DNA of 43,656 nucleotides from Bryobacterales bacterium (GCA_003132865.1 PKYZ01000669.1:538-44193), one strand, 5' to 3'; shown: positions 17,523-26,528, counted from the first letter of the stretch. The notes: generated by a model from the sequence alone, not told the origin. Translations and numbers: made by a program.

Positions 17523-19145
17523 CTATGCGAATGCTCCCGCTGCGTAAGGCGCTGCCGCCGACGCCGCTCCTGCTACGCCGCCGATGATCTGCGATGCGAT
17601 TCCGGGCTGGCCATTCTTCTGAATCTGGTAGTTGCCCCACTGACCCGCCGCGTTGTTTGCCAACTGACCCTGCGTACCGTAGACACCGGCCTGCATGTTC
17701 TGGCTCGCCAACTGCTGATTCGTCGCGCCGCTCGTTGCCCCGGTGGACCAATTGAGGAACTGGCCTTGACCGGCCATGCGCGCATTTGCAGCAGCCGAAT
17801 ACGCGGCTGACTGCCGATCCTGAACAGCGGTGTTTTGGTTGAACGTGTTCTGCTGCTGGTACATCTGGTTCTGAAGCTGGTTCTGATACTGCTGGGTGGC
17901 CGCGCCGGTCTTCGCGGTATTCTGCGACTCTGTTATGCCAGTGCCCATATTCGTCAAATACTGCTGGGCAGCCTCTTCCTGCGCTCCGACGCCCTGTTGC
18001 AAGTTGACGCCGGTCGTACCGAGATATTCGTTGGCTCCCGTCTGCGTGTTCGCTTGATTCTGGACCGCTGCCATCTGGTCCTGAGTCAACCCCTGCTCGG
18101 CACCGATCTGGAGGCCGGCGTATCCGGTCTGCTCCCCAAGTGTCTGCCCAAGGAGGTTTTCCTGTGCCGAGGATTGCAAGCCCGCCTGCGTCTGGCCGGC
18201 GCCCAACTGAGCTTGGGCGTAGTTCATCGCAAGGGTTCGCTGTTGGCCTGTTGCTGCAAGGTTAGCACTTGTCTCAGCGTTGGCTGCGGCTTCTTCACCT
18301 GTAGCCTGCGATTGCTGTTGGAGCGCCGCGAGCGCCATGGGATCGGCATTGCCGGAAGCGAGCGCGGATTTATAGGTGTTCTCGTACTGGGATTGTGCCT
18401 GCTGCTGAACGTCCTGCGCGGCTTGGTTTTGGGTCGCCTGTACCTGCTGATTGCTCATCAGGTAGTTCTGTGGCGCGAGGTTCAATTGAAGGTTGGGGCT
18501 ATTGACAGCCGAATTGATCGCACTGGTCGCCCCGCCGACCGTGTTTTGCAGTTGTCCCTGAAGCGCTGGGTTAACCGTCAGCGCCGATGGATTGATCGCA
18601 CCTGAATAGCCAGCGGACTGGTTATTCATCGTGTTCTGAAGCGCGAGGTTGGTGTTGTTAAGGTCATTTTGCGAATACCCGGCGGCAGTCGTGATATCGC
18701 CCTGCGTTTGCGCCGGATCGAACCAGTTCATGAAACTGTTCGGGTTGCCCTCCATCGCCGACTGCTGCGACCCGGTGGGGGCCATCGAGGCATACTGCCC
18801 TCCCGTGGTCTCGCCCTGCTGGTAGCCGCTGGTATCGAGAATGTTACCCAGTTCGCCGGATGTGTAGCCTGGAGTTTGGGCGAGCGCTCCCGCAGCCTGG
18901 TCCATCGGCACGCGGTAGTAATTTGCAAGCTGTTGAGCAGAGTTCGCCGTGTTCCCGAACTCTGATTGCAGTTCTCCGCCCTGAACCTGCTCGTTGAGAA
19001 GGTTGCTTTGAAAGGCAGAGTTAGGATTGGACCAATTGGAGTTCTGGACACCGTTGATGTTTCCATCGTTGAAGGACTGATACGGAGCTTGGTTGAGCCA
19101 ATCCGAATAACTGAAATTACTGTACGGTGCGGGAGCGGTTGACAC
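17523..19145 (-). CDS. Gln/Ala/Asn-rich putative DNA-ejection protein
   Basis: The 540-residue product uses a GTG start with GGAG a few bases upstream. More than half of the protein consists of Gln, Ala, Asn, Gly and Ser. Long helical stretches rich in Gln and Ala span about 220-450, and the C-terminus is a Gly/Ala hydrophobic helix (IIGGVAGAASAAAPYAAG) that could insert into a membrane. This resembles the helical, membrane-active ejection proteins of podoviruses such as those of P22, by composition only. It has no leader. It lies directly upstream of the second internal protein gene. Confidence 0.55.
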   Translation of the reverse strand: MSTAPAPYSNFSYSDWLNQAPYQSFNDGNINGVQNSNWSNPNSAFQSNLLNEQVQGGELQSEFGNTANSAQQLANYYRVPMDQAAGALAQTPGYTSGELGNILDTSGYQQGETTGGQYASMAPTGSQQSAMEGNPNSFMNWFDPAQTQGDITTAAGYSQNDLNNTNLALQNTMNNQSAGYSGAINPSALTVNPALQGQLQNTVGGATSAINSAVNSPNLQLNLAPQNYLMSNQQVQATQNQAAQDVQQQAQSQYENTYKSALASGNADPMALAALQQQSQATGEEAAANAETSANLAATGQQRTLAMNYAQAQLGAGQTQAGLQSSAQENLLGQTLGEQTGYAGLQIGAEQGLTQDQMAAVQNQANTQTGANEYLGTTGVNLQQGVGAQEEAAQQYLTNMGTGITESQNTAKTGAATQQYQNQLQNQMYQQQNTFNQNTAVQDRQSAAYSAAANARMAGQGQFLNWSTGATSGATNQQLASQNMQAGVYGTQGQLANNAAGQWGNYQIQKNGQPGIASQIIGGVAGAASAAAPYAAGAFA

Positions 19146-19155
19146 GGGGAACTCC

Positions 19156-19770
19156 TTACTGGCTCATTGGCTGCTGACGGCGAAGCATGGCGAGTTGGTT
19201 TGGATTCATGCCGCCGCCCATTGGCGCACCTCCGGGAGGAGCCATTTGCTGAGGCGCTCCGCCCATCGGTGGCGCTCCTGCACCAGGAGGCGCAGGCTGG
19301 CCGGCCATCGATGGTCCGCCCATAGGAGCCATCGGCTGTTGTGGCATTCCGCCACCGGGAGGCGGACCCATCTGTTGGCCCCCGCCGCCCCATCCAGGCG
19401 GAGGACCGCCCATCGGTCGCGGGGGCATACCACCTCCGCCGGAGGCTCCGCCAGGAGGCATTCCCTGCGGCGGCATTCCACCACCCCCGCCTGGAGGCAT
19501 CCCGCCGCCAGGGGGACCGCCCATTTGCGGCGGCATTTGGCGCGGTGGCATTCCACCGGGAGCGCCACCACCCCACTGGCCAGGGCCGCCCATCGGTGCC
19601 CCACCGCCGCCAGAACCCCATGCGCCGGGAGATCCCGCTGGACGTTGTGGCATCATTGGGAGCGCACCCCCGCCGGGGCCAGCAGCGGGCATTGCCTGTT
19701 GCTGTTGATTCCCTTGCTGCTGCTGGCGCATCATCATCATTTGTTGCGGTGACATCGGCATTGAAGACAT
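19156..19770 (-). CDS. Gly/Pro/Met-rich low-complexity protein
   Basis: The 204-residue product is preceded by AAAGGAG. The N-terminus is Met/Gln-rich; the rest is built almost only from Gly, Pro, Met, Ala and Gln, with repeated GGGMPP, GGPP and PPGG units. There is no signal peptide and almost no charge or cysteine. Such composition suggests a disordered or condensate-forming structural protein. Its DNA bias produces long open frames on the other strands, which I treat as shadows. The 10-nt gap to the next gene and the good ribosome site support expression. Function unknown. Confidence 0.55.
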   Translation of the reverse strand: MSSMPMSPQQMMMMRQQQQGNQQQQAMPAAGPGGGALPMMPQRPAGSPGAWGSGGGGAPMGGPGQWGGGAPGGMPPRQMPPQMGGPPGGGMPPGGGGGMPPQGMPPGGASGGGGMPPRPMGGPPPGWGGGGQQMGPPPGGGMPQQPMAPMGGPSMAGQPAPPGAGAPPMGGAPQQMAPPGGAPMGGGMNPNQLAMLRRQQPMSQ

Positions 19771-19782
19771 GCGAGTTCTCCT

Positions 19783-20109
19783 TTACTTCTTGGGTTCTGT
19801 TTTTGCAGTAACCGCGGCCGTCTCCGGAGCAGGCACGCATCCTATCGCGTTCGGCTCAAAAGTCTGTTTGATCGTTTTGCAACTGGCGCCCAGTTCGTCG
19901 TACTTGGCCATGAGCGCTTTCTGCGCTGCGTTGAACTTGGTCTGTGCCGCGTCGAGATCCGACTTGGCCACCATGAAATCGCGCTGAACGATAGCCGCGT
20001 CTTTCGCTTGTTTGTCCGTGATCGGGTTGACCGGGGTTGGTGTTGGTTTCGGTGCGTCGGCTGCAAATGCGGCCAACGAAAACAGTGAGAGAATGAGTAG
20101 TTTTTTCAT
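19783..20109 (-). CDS. Small exported coiled-coil protein
   Basis: The 108-residue product starts with a strong signal peptide (Lys2, Lys3, Leu-rich stretch, AAFA before Ala-Asp). A Pro/Thr linker follows, then a helix of about 55 residues with heptad-like Ala and Leu spacing (for example AKSDLDAAQTKFNAAQKAL) and two cysteines near the C-terminus, ending in Lys and Glu. A periplasmic or surface spanin-like, adaptor or chaperone role is possible; nothing more specific is seen. Its ribosome site is weak. It lies between a beta-helix fibre gene and the Gly/Pro/Met-rich gene. Confidence 0.6.
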   Translation of the reverse strand: MKKLLILSLFSLAAFAADAPKPTPTPVNPITDKQAKDAAIVQRDFMVAKSDLDAAQTKFNAAQKALMAKYDELGASCKTIKQTFEPNAIGCVPAPETAAVTAKTEPKK

Positions 20110-20130
20110 GGCGTATTGATTCTAAAGTAC

Positions 20131-22671
20131 TTAATGGGTCCACGACCCCGAGATCAGTTCACACCACTGCCCCCCGGAACCTCCGGCGGTGCAGCCTGCA
20201 TTGGAATTCGTTACATAGAACCGCGATCCATTGGCAGCCACAGGTAACTGCGAATAGACGATTGCTGCTGGCGAGTCCCAGGTTGTACCCGTCGAACCGC
20301 CGTATACGTTAGTGCTGTATGTGGACATCTGGTTCTGGCCCACGGTGGTGGCCGTCACGTTGCTGCCGATGTTGACGCCGATCTGCGAAAAGTTACAGGG
20401 GTTCCCGCCGATGAACGCACCACTTATATAGCCGATCAGCTCAATGCAGACGGAAGAACTGGAACTTGGCCCCGGACCCTGAATAGTGTTTCCTGTAATC
20501 GCGACTTGGCAGATGCCGATTCCGCTGCCACATGGACTGGTCGTGTTATTGCCGCTGATCGTGATGCCGCGCCAGCCCGACTGTGCGACTTGCGGCTGCG
20601 CGATGGTGTTGCCAGTGATCGTAATGAGATTAAAGACCCCGACCAGCGCTACGTTATCCACTGATACCGTCTCGAAGACATTCCCCTTCATCGTCAACTG
20701 CGTCGATACCGTCTGATTCATGTAAACGTTGTACTGGAGTTGCGGCGAGGTAAGCGCCGAACTTCCATAGCAATTGTTGTCGGTGATTGTGATACCACCC
20801 GTCGAAGTGATGTAAATGCAGGCCAGCGCTGGCGTCGAGTACGAGTTGTAGTTGAACATCACGTTGCCGCGAATCCAGGGGCCGTCGTTATCACCGCCCG
20901 TCGTGTCGTTCGCTGTTATGGCAGTGTGGTAGAAATTGTAGAAAACGTTGTTCGTAATCGAAGTCTGCGAGCAATTGATGCAAAGGATCGCGTCGTACAG
21001 CGGCTCAAAGTAAAGGCGGTTGATGCGCGTGAAAGAGTTGTCGTGTCCCGATCCGTTGCCGAGTCGAATTCCGTAGTTTCCGCTCGTTCCCGGCGTCATG
21101 CTGGCAGTCGTGATGCCGAAATTTTCAAAAGTGTCCTTTTGGCACGGTGCATCAATAGCGCCCACAGAGGCCGTTTGAATCTGAAGGATGGAGTTAAACA
21201 TCCCCGCGCCAGTCAGTGTTCCTTGGCACACGTAGATCGGCCCGTACACGCCATACGTGGCATCGCGCAGTTTCACTCCAGAACCGCTAGCGGCAACCAG
21301 CGCTTCCTGGATTCCTGCCGATGCAGGTCCGACCGTCCACGCGCCGCTATGCGAGTTCGTTGGAGACAGAGTAATAGTTCCCGATGACGCGCCAGATATG
21401 CAGGTACCGCCCGTAATCGGTTTGGCTTCGGCTGTACCAGTTCCCCCGCTAAGATACACTTGATGCAATGTATCTGAGTTATTTAGGCCAAGAGGACACG
21501 GAGAGAGGTTGATTGTTTGAGTACCCCCTCCACCTGTCAGAGAGCCGCCTGGGGCTTGCGCAGTGAAGGCGTAATCTTCCGGGTAGAATACGAACGGTCC
21601 TGCGAATTGGGTGGTCGTCAGATTGCCGGTGTTGGGCTGAATGCGCAGGTATTGGAGTTGTGCCGAGGCAGACGGGAAAGAAACACCGGAAATCGCCACC
21701 GCCGTACACGCCGTGGCTTGTCCTTTAGCATTGAGAGTAATATGGCTAACGTGAGTCGAATCGCCACAGGTGCCTATGGCGGAGTTGACAGTAGCAAGCG
21801 TCGTCGCGGTGCTGCCAGAAGTTGAGATATCGCCACTCAAATCTCCGGCCGTGACGTGAACACCGCCCGCCGTGCCACCGATCACCAGTTGGCCATTCGG
21901 GAGGGGCGTATCGTTGATAACCGTTCCCGTGCCGCCGCCGCCCGAACACGCCAGACTTGCCCACACGCCGCCGGAGTTGCCTAGACAGGCGCCGTTGGTT
22001 ACCAAACTAATCGGCAAGCGCCCCAGACTCCCGGCGTTGTCGAACAAGATGTCCTGACTCGTAGTGAGCGGCGTCTGCGTGAGTTGTAAAGATCCCGCCA
22101 AGTCGGTGAAGTTAGCTTGGACGGCTGACGTGACAAGACCTTGGGCGTTGTAGGTGATCTTTGTGTTCGTCCCAGGTGTCACGATGTTTGGCAGGTTGCC
22201 GCACGCGCCGACGGCCCACGCGCTGCCGCCCCAGGTGATGCACTGCCCCGAAGTCGCTCCGCCCTGGGCTAGTTGTGTGAGCGCGATCATGAAGGACGGC
22301 GACGGCGGAAGTGCCACTCGGACAGTGCTCAGATTTACCGGGGAAGAGCAGCAGGGGACGATCCATATTTCGGTAATAGCTGAACTTCCCGCCGGTCGGT
22401 AAACTACTTGGTAAAACGTGCCGGCTGGAGTCGCAGTACTATTCGCCTCCAGCGCCACACTCAGCACTCCATTGTTTACGCTTGTCGAGATCGGCGGTCC
22501 CGATGGAATCTGCCGACCATCGCCACCCGTGAACGGTACGGGCCATGAGATCGTGAGTTGCCCTGAATACTTCGTGCCGTTAGGGAGGTAGAGCGTGTCG
22601 GAAACAGTCACCGATTGGGCCATTGCCGCTACGGCGCCGAGCAACAGCAATAGTATTGATCGAATTAGCAT
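20131..22671 (-). CDS. Exported beta-helix tailspike-like protein
   Basis: The 846-residue product starts at the ATG at 22671, overlapping the TAA of the upstream gene by 7 nt. Residues 1-19 form a signal peptide (Arg4, Leu-rich, AMAQ). Residues 20-120 are a beta-rich domain (LPNGTKYSGQLTISW) with adjacent cysteines 107-108. Two hairpins, C144-C157 and C229-C242, have the same C-x7-W-x4-C layout as C41-C54 of the large fibre. From about 480 to 780 a right-handed beta-helix is clear, with repeats such as ITITDNNCYG, ITITGNTI and VAITGNTI. The fold suits a tailspike or polysaccharide-degrading protein. The C-terminus, with GSRFYVTNSNAGC and GGQWCELISG, resembles a short phage-fibre end domain. 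Confidence 0.75.
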   Translation of the reverse strand: MLIRSILLLLLGAVAAMAQSVTVSDTLYLPNGTKYSGQLTISWPVPFTGGDGRQIPSGPPISTSVNNGVLSVALEANSTATPAGTFYQVVYRPAGSSAITEIWIVPCCSSPVNLSTVRVALPPSPSFMIALTQLAQGGATSGQCITWGGSAWAVGACGNLPNIVTPGTNTKITYNAQGLVTSAVQANFTDLAGSLQLTQTPLTTSQDILFDNAGSLGRLPISLVTNGACLGNSGGVWASLACSGGGGTGTVINDTPLPNGQLVIGGTAGGVHVTAGDLSGDISTSGSTATTLATVNSAIGTCGDSTHVSHITLNAKGQATACTAVAISGVSFPSASAQLQYLRIQPNTGNLTTTQFAGPFVFYPEDYAFTAQAPGGSLTGGGGTQTINLSPCPLGLNNSDTLHQVYLSGGTGTAEAKPITGGTCISGASSGTITLSPTNSHSGAWTVGPASAGIQEALVAASGSGVKLRDATYGVYGPIYVCQGTLTGAGMFNSILQIQTASVGAIDAPCQKDTFENFGITTASMTPGTSGNYGIRLGNGSGHDNSFTRINRLYFEPLYDAILCINCSQTSITNNVFYNFYHTAITANDTTGGDNDGPWIRGNVMFNYNSYSTPALACIYITSTGGITITDNNCYGSSALTSPQLQYNVYMNQTVSTQLTMKGNVFETVSVDNVALVGVFNLITITGNTIAQPQVAQSGWRGITISGNNTTSPCGSGIGICQVAITGNTIQGPGPSSSSSVCIELIGYISGAFIGGNPCNFSQIGVNIGSNVTATTVGQNQMSTYSTNVYGGSTGTTWDSPAAIVYSQLPVAANGSRFYVTNSNAGCTAGGSGGQWCELISGSWTH

Positions 22672-24035
22672 CCCGTGACGTTCGTAATAACGCCGCTGGA
22701 GATCGTGATCGTACACGCTCCAGCGGTCTTCGTTCCGCTGAATCCCGCCGAGCCTCCAACGTTCACGTTGGTCACGTAGAGCGTAGACCACGGGAAACTG
22801 GAATTTCCGAGGGTGATGTTGCTCGTGCCGTACATGCTGCCAGCACCGAATGAATTGTTCAGCACCTCAACGTCAGTGCCCGAAACGCTGTTTCCTTCAA
22901 AGATCACGGCGTTAGAATTTGTGGAATTGTAGAGATACAGCGTTCCCTGCACGCCTCCCGGATAGCCAGCTTCCACCTTCTTTGTCATCACATCATTCCA
23001 GACGGTAGAGAGGCTGCTGAACGCACCGAGATTTAGTCCGGAGGTTCCCGGCACCAAGCTCACATTGATTGCCGTGGACGCCAAGTTCGATAGTGCAGTG
23101 TTCGCCCCGGCTCCAGCACTGCAACCTGTACAGGTGCCATAGATCGTCAAATTCGTGACGAATGCATTTGCGAACGGCCCTGAAGCGTAGCCAAGATTAG
23201 TGGATGAATTTATCGGGTAAATTGCGCCGTTCCCAAATAGGTTTCCAACTACGAGATCCCCGCCGCCCGTGGCAACGTTGGTCCCCGCCATGATGAACGA
23301 ATTGCCATTCGAGGCATTGTAAAACGTAGCACTTCCCTGTCTGGTGTTTCCGCGTCCAAGCGATACGCCTGTCGCAAAGACGTTGGAAGCAGCGGAGGAA
23401 GATGAGCCCACATTGTAAAGGTTGTCGCTGCCGAATAACAGAGACTCATTGAACGTCGCCGAGTTGATGGTCAGCCCTGACCTGGAGATCGTGAGAAAGT
23501 CCTGCGCCGCGCCGTAGATATCGTTGACGGCCCTGAAGTGCAGGTTGCCACCAGCGTCCGCAATGAAGTCCCACATTTTAGAATTGGTCGGCCCGACACC
23601 ATCACGGAGAATGATCGCCGCGGCGCCAGTGGTGCCTTCCACGACAAGATACGCTGGATTGCTCGGCGAGATAACCGCCGCATAAGGCCCAGCGGTGGGG
23701 ATATAGCTCGATGGCCCGGTCGCGCCAACAATCATGCCGGGACCTCGGAAGGTGGTGTTGGGCTGGAAAACGCTATCGCCGGTGACGGTCTCAATGGTGA
23801 CGCCAGCATTCGCGTAGCCTGTAGCGTAAAAGAGGCCGCACATCTGGCCAGCATCGTGAAGAATGCCAGTACCGGAGTCTACCGTGCGCAGGTCGTAACA
23901 GGATCCGTTCACGCCCGATGATGGGTTCTCGGCGATGAACGCCTGCTTGTTGCCAGACCCCGCGACAACGACGCGGTACTGAGCTGTGGCACATGAAGAC
24001 AGAAGAAAAGAAGAGAACAACAAAAGATTTTTCAT
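22665..24035 (-). CDS. Exported, possibly lipid-anchored fibre-like protein
   Basis: The 456-residue product starts one base after the preceding stop. Its N-terminus is a signal peptide (Lys2, hydrophobic 4-13); LSSC at about 12-15 fits a lipobox, so Cys15 may be lipidated, while ATAQ offers a type I site instead. The body is beta-rich, with phage-fibre features: repeated strands such as LFGSDNLYNVGSSS and ITLGNSSFPWSTLYV, the latter a motif frequent in fibres (LGSS..PWS.LYV). Cysteines at the C-terminus form the pair ACTITISSGVITNVTGC. It lies just after the hub and neck genes and starts the exported fibre set. Confidence 0.65.
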   Translation of the reverse strand: MKNLLLFSSFLLSSCATAQYRVVVAGSGNKQAFIAENPSSGVNGSCYDLRTVDSGTGILHDAGQMCGLFYATGYANAGVTIETVTGDSVFQPNTTFRGPGMIVGATGPSSYIPTAGPYAAVISPSNPAYLVVEGTTGAAAIILRDGVGPTNSKMWDFIADAGGNLHFRAVNDIYGAAQDFLTISRSGLTINSATFNESLLFGSDNLYNVGSSSSAASNVFATGVSLGRGNTRQGSATFYNASNGNSFIMAGTNVATGGGDLVVGNLFGNGAIYPINSSTNLGYASGPFANAFVTNLTIYGTCTGCSAGAGANTALSNLASTAINVSLVPGTSGLNLGAFSSLSTVWNDVMTKKVEAGYPGGVQGTLYLYNSTNSNAVIFEGNSVSGTDVEVLNNSFGAGSMYGTSNITLGNSSFPWSTLYVTNVNVGGSAGFSGTKTAGACTITISSGVITNVTGC

Positions 24036-24036
24036 A

Positions 24037-24564
24037 TTAAGGCCATGGCACCGAAGTTACAGGCGGACCACTCTGAATCAGGTTTCCCGCCGCGTTCGGG
24101 ATAAAACGAAATACGGTCGCGGTGCTGGGTGTCGGATCGAGATCGAATTCTCCAGCGAAGTAATAGCTCGCGTCCCAACTGGTGACCTGCCAGCCGCCGG
24201 TCGCATCCTGCACCAGAATCAAGATCACTTCCTGACCGGCTTGGGCTCCCGCCGAGAGGTTTATCGTGGCGTTGCCGGTCAGTGTGCATACCTGCGTCGT
24301 GCCTTGAGCGAAGTTGGGAGTAAATGAAGCCCCGGAACCGTTGTCGTAATAAAGCGACGAGGTGGCCACTGGCGCACTGACGCTCGCCTGTAAATCGGTG
24401 ACGACGCCCGCAACGCTCTGGAAGTTCTGATCCAGCGTGTCGAGAGCCTGCGCGCTTTGTAGCCATATCTGTGAAGAGTTTTGCTGCGATGGCCCAACGC
24501 GAATCGAGTTCGTGAGCTGGCCGATCCCCGGAAGGCCAGTGAGGTCTACCGACGCGCTGCCCAT
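24037..24564 (-). CDS. Short tail-fibre-like structural protein
   Basis: The 175-residue product has no leader. Residues of about 30-65 form a coiled-coil-like helix (QSAQALDTLDQNFQSVAG). The C-terminal 100 residues are beta-rich with GWQVTSWDASYYFAG followed by TVFRFIPN, a layout common in small C-terminal fibre domains where a W-containing strand precedes a final F.F strand. It overlaps the end of the 660-residue hub gene by 19 nt. It may connect the hub to the fibres. The neighbours downstream are all exported-type, which makes this the last leaderless gene before that series. Confidence 0.55.
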   Translation of the reverse strand: MGSASVDLTGLPGIGQLTNSIRVGPSQQNSSQIWLQSAQALDTLDQNFQSVAGVVTDLQASVSAPVATSSLYYDNGSGASFTPNFAQGTTQVCTLTGNATINLSAGAQAGQEVILILVQDATGGWQVTSWDASYYFAGEFDLDPTPSTATVFRFIPNAAGNLIQSGPPVTSVPWP

Positions 24565-26528
24565 TGGTAATACTTCAGCCGAATGCCTGCAAGGATCGCC
24601 CAGTCTCCCGCATTAGTTCCGGCCTGAAACAGCATCGACATCTGCTCGCTTCGGACATAGAATTGCCGCCAGTATTCGACACCTGGATTCGGCGAAAGAA
24701 TAATCGGCTTAGACCACTTAACGGACGCCGCATTATCCAACGTATCGCTCGTGACGCCGAGATTCGCAGCGCCCTTCCCACGGGCTCGCACATAGGCCCC
24801 CGGATAGGCGTTCACCACGCCAAGAGAGCCTTGCGGCTGGGGCGCGGTCTGGTACTGCCAGTTGATCGCCGCTCCGTTGTCCGTCCAAGGATTGGCATCG
24901 TCGGTCGTGTTCATCTGCCGCAGTAGGTAGTTTGCGACCGACGGCCCTAACAGAAACTCCAGCCGCGTGGTGGTGTAGTTCTGATACAGGCACATCGCGC
25001 GCGGGTTATAACCGCTTAAATTCCACAGCGAGTAGCTGACGCTCGCGTAATCCGGCGTGCCGCCCTGACTCTGTGAATAGTCCCACGTCATGATATAGTT
25101 CGGAACGGTCGAGTCATCGAGCGGCACGGCGAGCGCCAGCACCTTCTTGTCGTGATTGTCAACAATCCGAATTGTCTGCTGTGCCGCCCAGTTGATGCGC
25201 CGCCACTCCGGGTCGTTGTAATAAGAGATTGGCTTGTCCTGATAGTAACCGGACATCACGTACAGTCCCGAGGTGTGAACCACAGCGGCCCAATTGCCTG
25301 ATGCTGTGACAGTGACACCCTCAACACAAGCGGACCCAATTCGACCATCAATCAAGGTCGGAGTGGGCCACGCTACCGGTTGCTGCCCGTTGTCCTGGAA
25401 GCTGTACGTCCAGTTGGGTCCAACGACGTAGAAGATCCCGCCGAGACTGAACGCCGAGCAACCCATCTGAAAGCCGGGAAGCCGCAACTTGTGAAACTGC
25501 TCCGTAAGTTGCTGCGCATTGTTTGGCTCGGACCCGTAGATTGCAAACGTGCTCTCGGTATCGTAGGTCAGGTACATTGACCGTGACCCGTATATGACCA
25601 CCTTGAAGGGATTAAACGGCCCCGCACCGAGCGAGTTCTGCGTCAGAAAGAACTGATTGTTCGTGACATCGTTGGTGTTGGCGATCAGTTGCTGGTCTGA
25701 AATGTTTATGTTGGCATTTACGGTGAATGACGCACCGCCAGGAACCGCATAGAGAGCGCCCGGAATGGTGAAGTACTGAAACGGATTCGTGGTCGCGGTC
25801 ATCACGAATTGAACCAAATTAGCTTCCGCCGGCCACGTCGCTGTTAGCGAGACCTGAATCGTCTGGGCTCCAGGCGCTGTGATCGCCGAGGTCTGGTCGG
25901 GTGTCGATGTTCCGCTCACTACAGGCGAGATTAGCCCGGTGAAGCCGTTGCGCGTAGTGATAACGTAGCCTACAAAATGAGAGCCCGCCGTCACGCTGCC
26001 ACTGCCTGTATTTGAGAGCGTGGGCTTTGTGGTCAGTGGTCCAAGGAAGCCGATGTCGGTATTGATAGCCGCGCCGTAGATGCCGACGATGCGAACCTGC
26101 GCGGCCCCTACCGGCGTGGATTGCGCCGAGACATTGATCGAGGCGACGAAAAGTTGATTACCGTTCGAACAAGCGTCGATTGAATCGCAAGTGACGGCAA
26201 AAAGAATCGTGAAAAACGGAGAGGCCATGTTCACGATGAACTCGACCTCTCCGTCAGTGGCGTTGTAAAGCAGCAGGTAATTGCCAACGGGCGACACATC
26301 GTCTGCTGCCTTAATCCAGTTGAAAAGCGATGTGATGATTTTATTGGTATTGACCAACGGGCCGAAGCCTGCACGCGTTCCAGGTTCTAGACTGTAGTAC
26401 TCGGTGTTGAGCGCGAGCAAGCCACGGTTCGGCGGAAGGTCGGTAACCTCCGGTCGAGTCCATGGACCGAGGAAACCGCTGATAACGGTTTCCTCCCACG
26501 GTTGAACTGGAACGATACAGGTACCCAT
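24546..26528 (-). CDS. Putative tail hub or stabilisation protein
   Basis: The 660-residue product starts directly after the TAA of the upstream gene. It begins with a segment in which PPNRGLLALNTEYYSLEPG and RAGFGP appear, like the start of podovirus hub or stabilisation proteins (P22 gp10-like), where such Gly- and Arg-containing strands begin a propeller. Beta-strands with aromatic residues continue through the protein, and the C-terminus ends in aromatic and basic residues. No cysteine-rich hairpins or leader. Position between the neck and the fibres supports a role in the tail tube or hub. A P22 gp10 equivalence is an inference. Confidence 0.55.
   Translation of the reverse strand: MGTCIVPVQPWEETVISGFLGPWTRPEVTDLPPNRGLLALNTEYYSLEPGTRAGFGPLVNTNKIITSLFNWIKAADDVSPVGNYLLLYNATDGEVEFIVNMASPFFTILFAVTCDSIDACSNGNQLFVASINVSAQSTPVGAAQVRIVGIYGAAINTDIGFLGPLTTKPTLSNTGSGSVTAGSHFVGYVITTRNGFTGLISPVVSGTSTPDQTSAITAPGAQTIQVSLTATWPAEANLVQFVMTATTNPFQYFTIPGALYAVPGGASFTVNANINISDQQLIANTNDVTNNQFFLTQNSLGAGPFNPFKVVIYGSRSMYLTYDTESTFAIYGSEPNNAQQLTEQFHKLRLPGFQMGCSAFSLGGIFYVVGPNWTYSFQDNGQQPVAWPTPTLIDGRIGSACVEGVTVTASGNWAAVVHTSGLYVMSGYYQDKPISYYNDPEWRRINWAAQQTIRIVDNHDKKVLALAVPLDDSTVPNYIMTWDYSQSQGGTPDYASVSYSLWNLSGYNPRAMCLYQNYTTTRLEFLLGPSVANYLLRQMNTTDDANPWTDNGAAINWQYQTAPQPQGSLGVVNAYPGAYVRARGKGAANLGVTSDTLDNAASVKWSKPIILSPNPGVEYWRQFYVRSEQMSMLFQAGTNAGDWAILAGIRLKYYQWAARR

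Noticed and set aside
18728..19840. 370-codon minus-strand frame overlapping the Gly/Pro/Met-rich gene
   Set aside because: Arises from the GC bias of the repetitive gene; composition is Arg/Trp/Ser-rich, and the start lies in the coiled-coil gene.
20740..21387. 215-codon plus-strand frame inside the beta-helix gene
   Set aside because: Antisense shadow with Arg/Val bias; the minus frame has clear beta-helix repeats.
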